Part shown: positions 63,657 through 64,000 of the stretch, piece by piece
Layout of the letters: every line of letters begins with the position of its first letter
Position numbering within the stretch: the first letter of the stretch is position 1
NCBI RefSeq assembly: GCF_000524195.1
Contig: NW_020170387.1
Span: 1,138,482-1,202,481, forward strand
Source: Echinococcus granulosus
Taxonomy: Eukaryota > Platyhelminthes > Cestoda > Cyclophyllidea > Taeniidae
Length of the DNA stretch: 64,000 nt
Reading direction: 5' to 3'
Program-made: the position numbers and the translations under genes
Notes under the pieces: generated by a model
Told to the model about the DNA's origin: nothing
Database searches by the model: none
Seen by the model: only the letters and a program-made list of their open reading frames with translations

Positions 63657-64000
63657 TTGGTGGCACCGCCGGTGAACCTCCCCCCTTTCGGAGATGACAT
63701 GAACTTCAAAGACTAGCTGAAAACTGCTAAATTTAGCCTCCATCTCTATCCCTAGTGCCAAAGAACACCGCAAACTACCCGCGCTCTAACCATGTTTTAT
63801 TTTTGGTCACAGTCGACACCGGCATCACCCACAATACCGACATTGATCAATGCTGCGATACGTTGGCTCAACTTGTCATTGATCTGGAAGAACAAACCCT
63901 CTCCAGAGACTTCTTACTCCGTTTCTAAATAGCTGACGAGGACAATGAAGAGTACGTTAAGAACCTTCAACACCTGGTGGAACTTGCTTTCAGTGGCTGT
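63657..64000 (+). pseudogene. degenerate gag-like region of an LTR retroelement (runs off window)
   Basis: After the PBS-like site one frame reads PPVNLPPFGDDMNFKD, then a TAG (63714-63716), then LKTAKFSLHLYP. This is the pattern of the capsid N-terminus of Ty3/Gypsy Gag, in which a PPxF...W segment precedes helices. A second in-frame TAG lies at 63753-63755. Gag-like sequence resumes in another frame (for example DEDNEEYVKNLQHLVELAF at the window edge), with a TAA at 63926-63928. The stops and the frame change mark it as a decayed copy. The family assignment rests on pattern only. Confidence 0.45.

Noticed and set aside
1..64000. CRISPR arrays, bacterial operons, phage or defence systems
   Set aside because: The window is an animal genome with spliced genes. 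No direct-repeat arrays or prokaryotic gene order are present.

Overview
The window is eukaryotic, AT-rich and gene-poor, and carries spliced animal genes. The innexin gap-junction gene restricts it to invertebrate animals. Very short spliceosomal introns (29-38 nt) mixed with introns of hundreds to thousands of bases, and a degenerate Ty3/Gypsy-type element at the right end, fit a flatworm (Platyhelminthes), probably a parasitic one. The class cannot be fixed by eye. Two 100-N blocks show that this is a draft scaffold.

Layout. (1) About 1-10.8 kb: no recognisable gene. (2) 10.8-28.2 kb, minus strand: a complete three-exon innexin (399 aa) with a pyrimidine-rich 3' region, a 1.7-kb intron 2 and a 13.2-kb intron 1. 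(3) About 28.4-53.9 kb: mostly anonymous, with a few exon-like segments that I list at low confidence. (4) 53.9-59.95 kb: a compact housekeeping island with 14-3-3 (minus, 4 exons, 255 aa), ZNHIT2 (plus, 3 exons, 432 aa), LSM2 (minus, 4 exons including a possible 3-nt first exon, 102 aa) and ZNHIT1 (plus, 2 exons, 150 aa). (5) 60-63.5 kb: anonymous. (6) 63.5-64.0 kb: a probable LTR, a primer-binding-like site and a broken gag-like region that runs off the window.

How the genes relate. ZNHIT2 is known elsewhere as a cofactor of R2TP/RUVBL-dependent assembly, including U5 snRNP. LSM2 is a core subunit of the Lsm1-7 (mRNA decay) and Lsm2-8 (U6 snRNP) rings. ZNHIT1 belongs to the SRCAP/SWR1 H2A.Z-loading complex, which also contains RUVBL proteins. 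The two zf-HIT genes flank LSM2 within about 4 kb. ZNHIT2 and LSM2 converge on a shared 3' region, LSM2 and ZNHIT1 diverge from about 0.66 kb, and 14-3-3 and ZNHIT2 diverge from about 1.06 kb. I found no novel multi-gene defence or mobile system. The most notable observations are the tiny introns, the unusual LSM2 start, the zf-HIT/Lsm cluster and the LTR-element edge.
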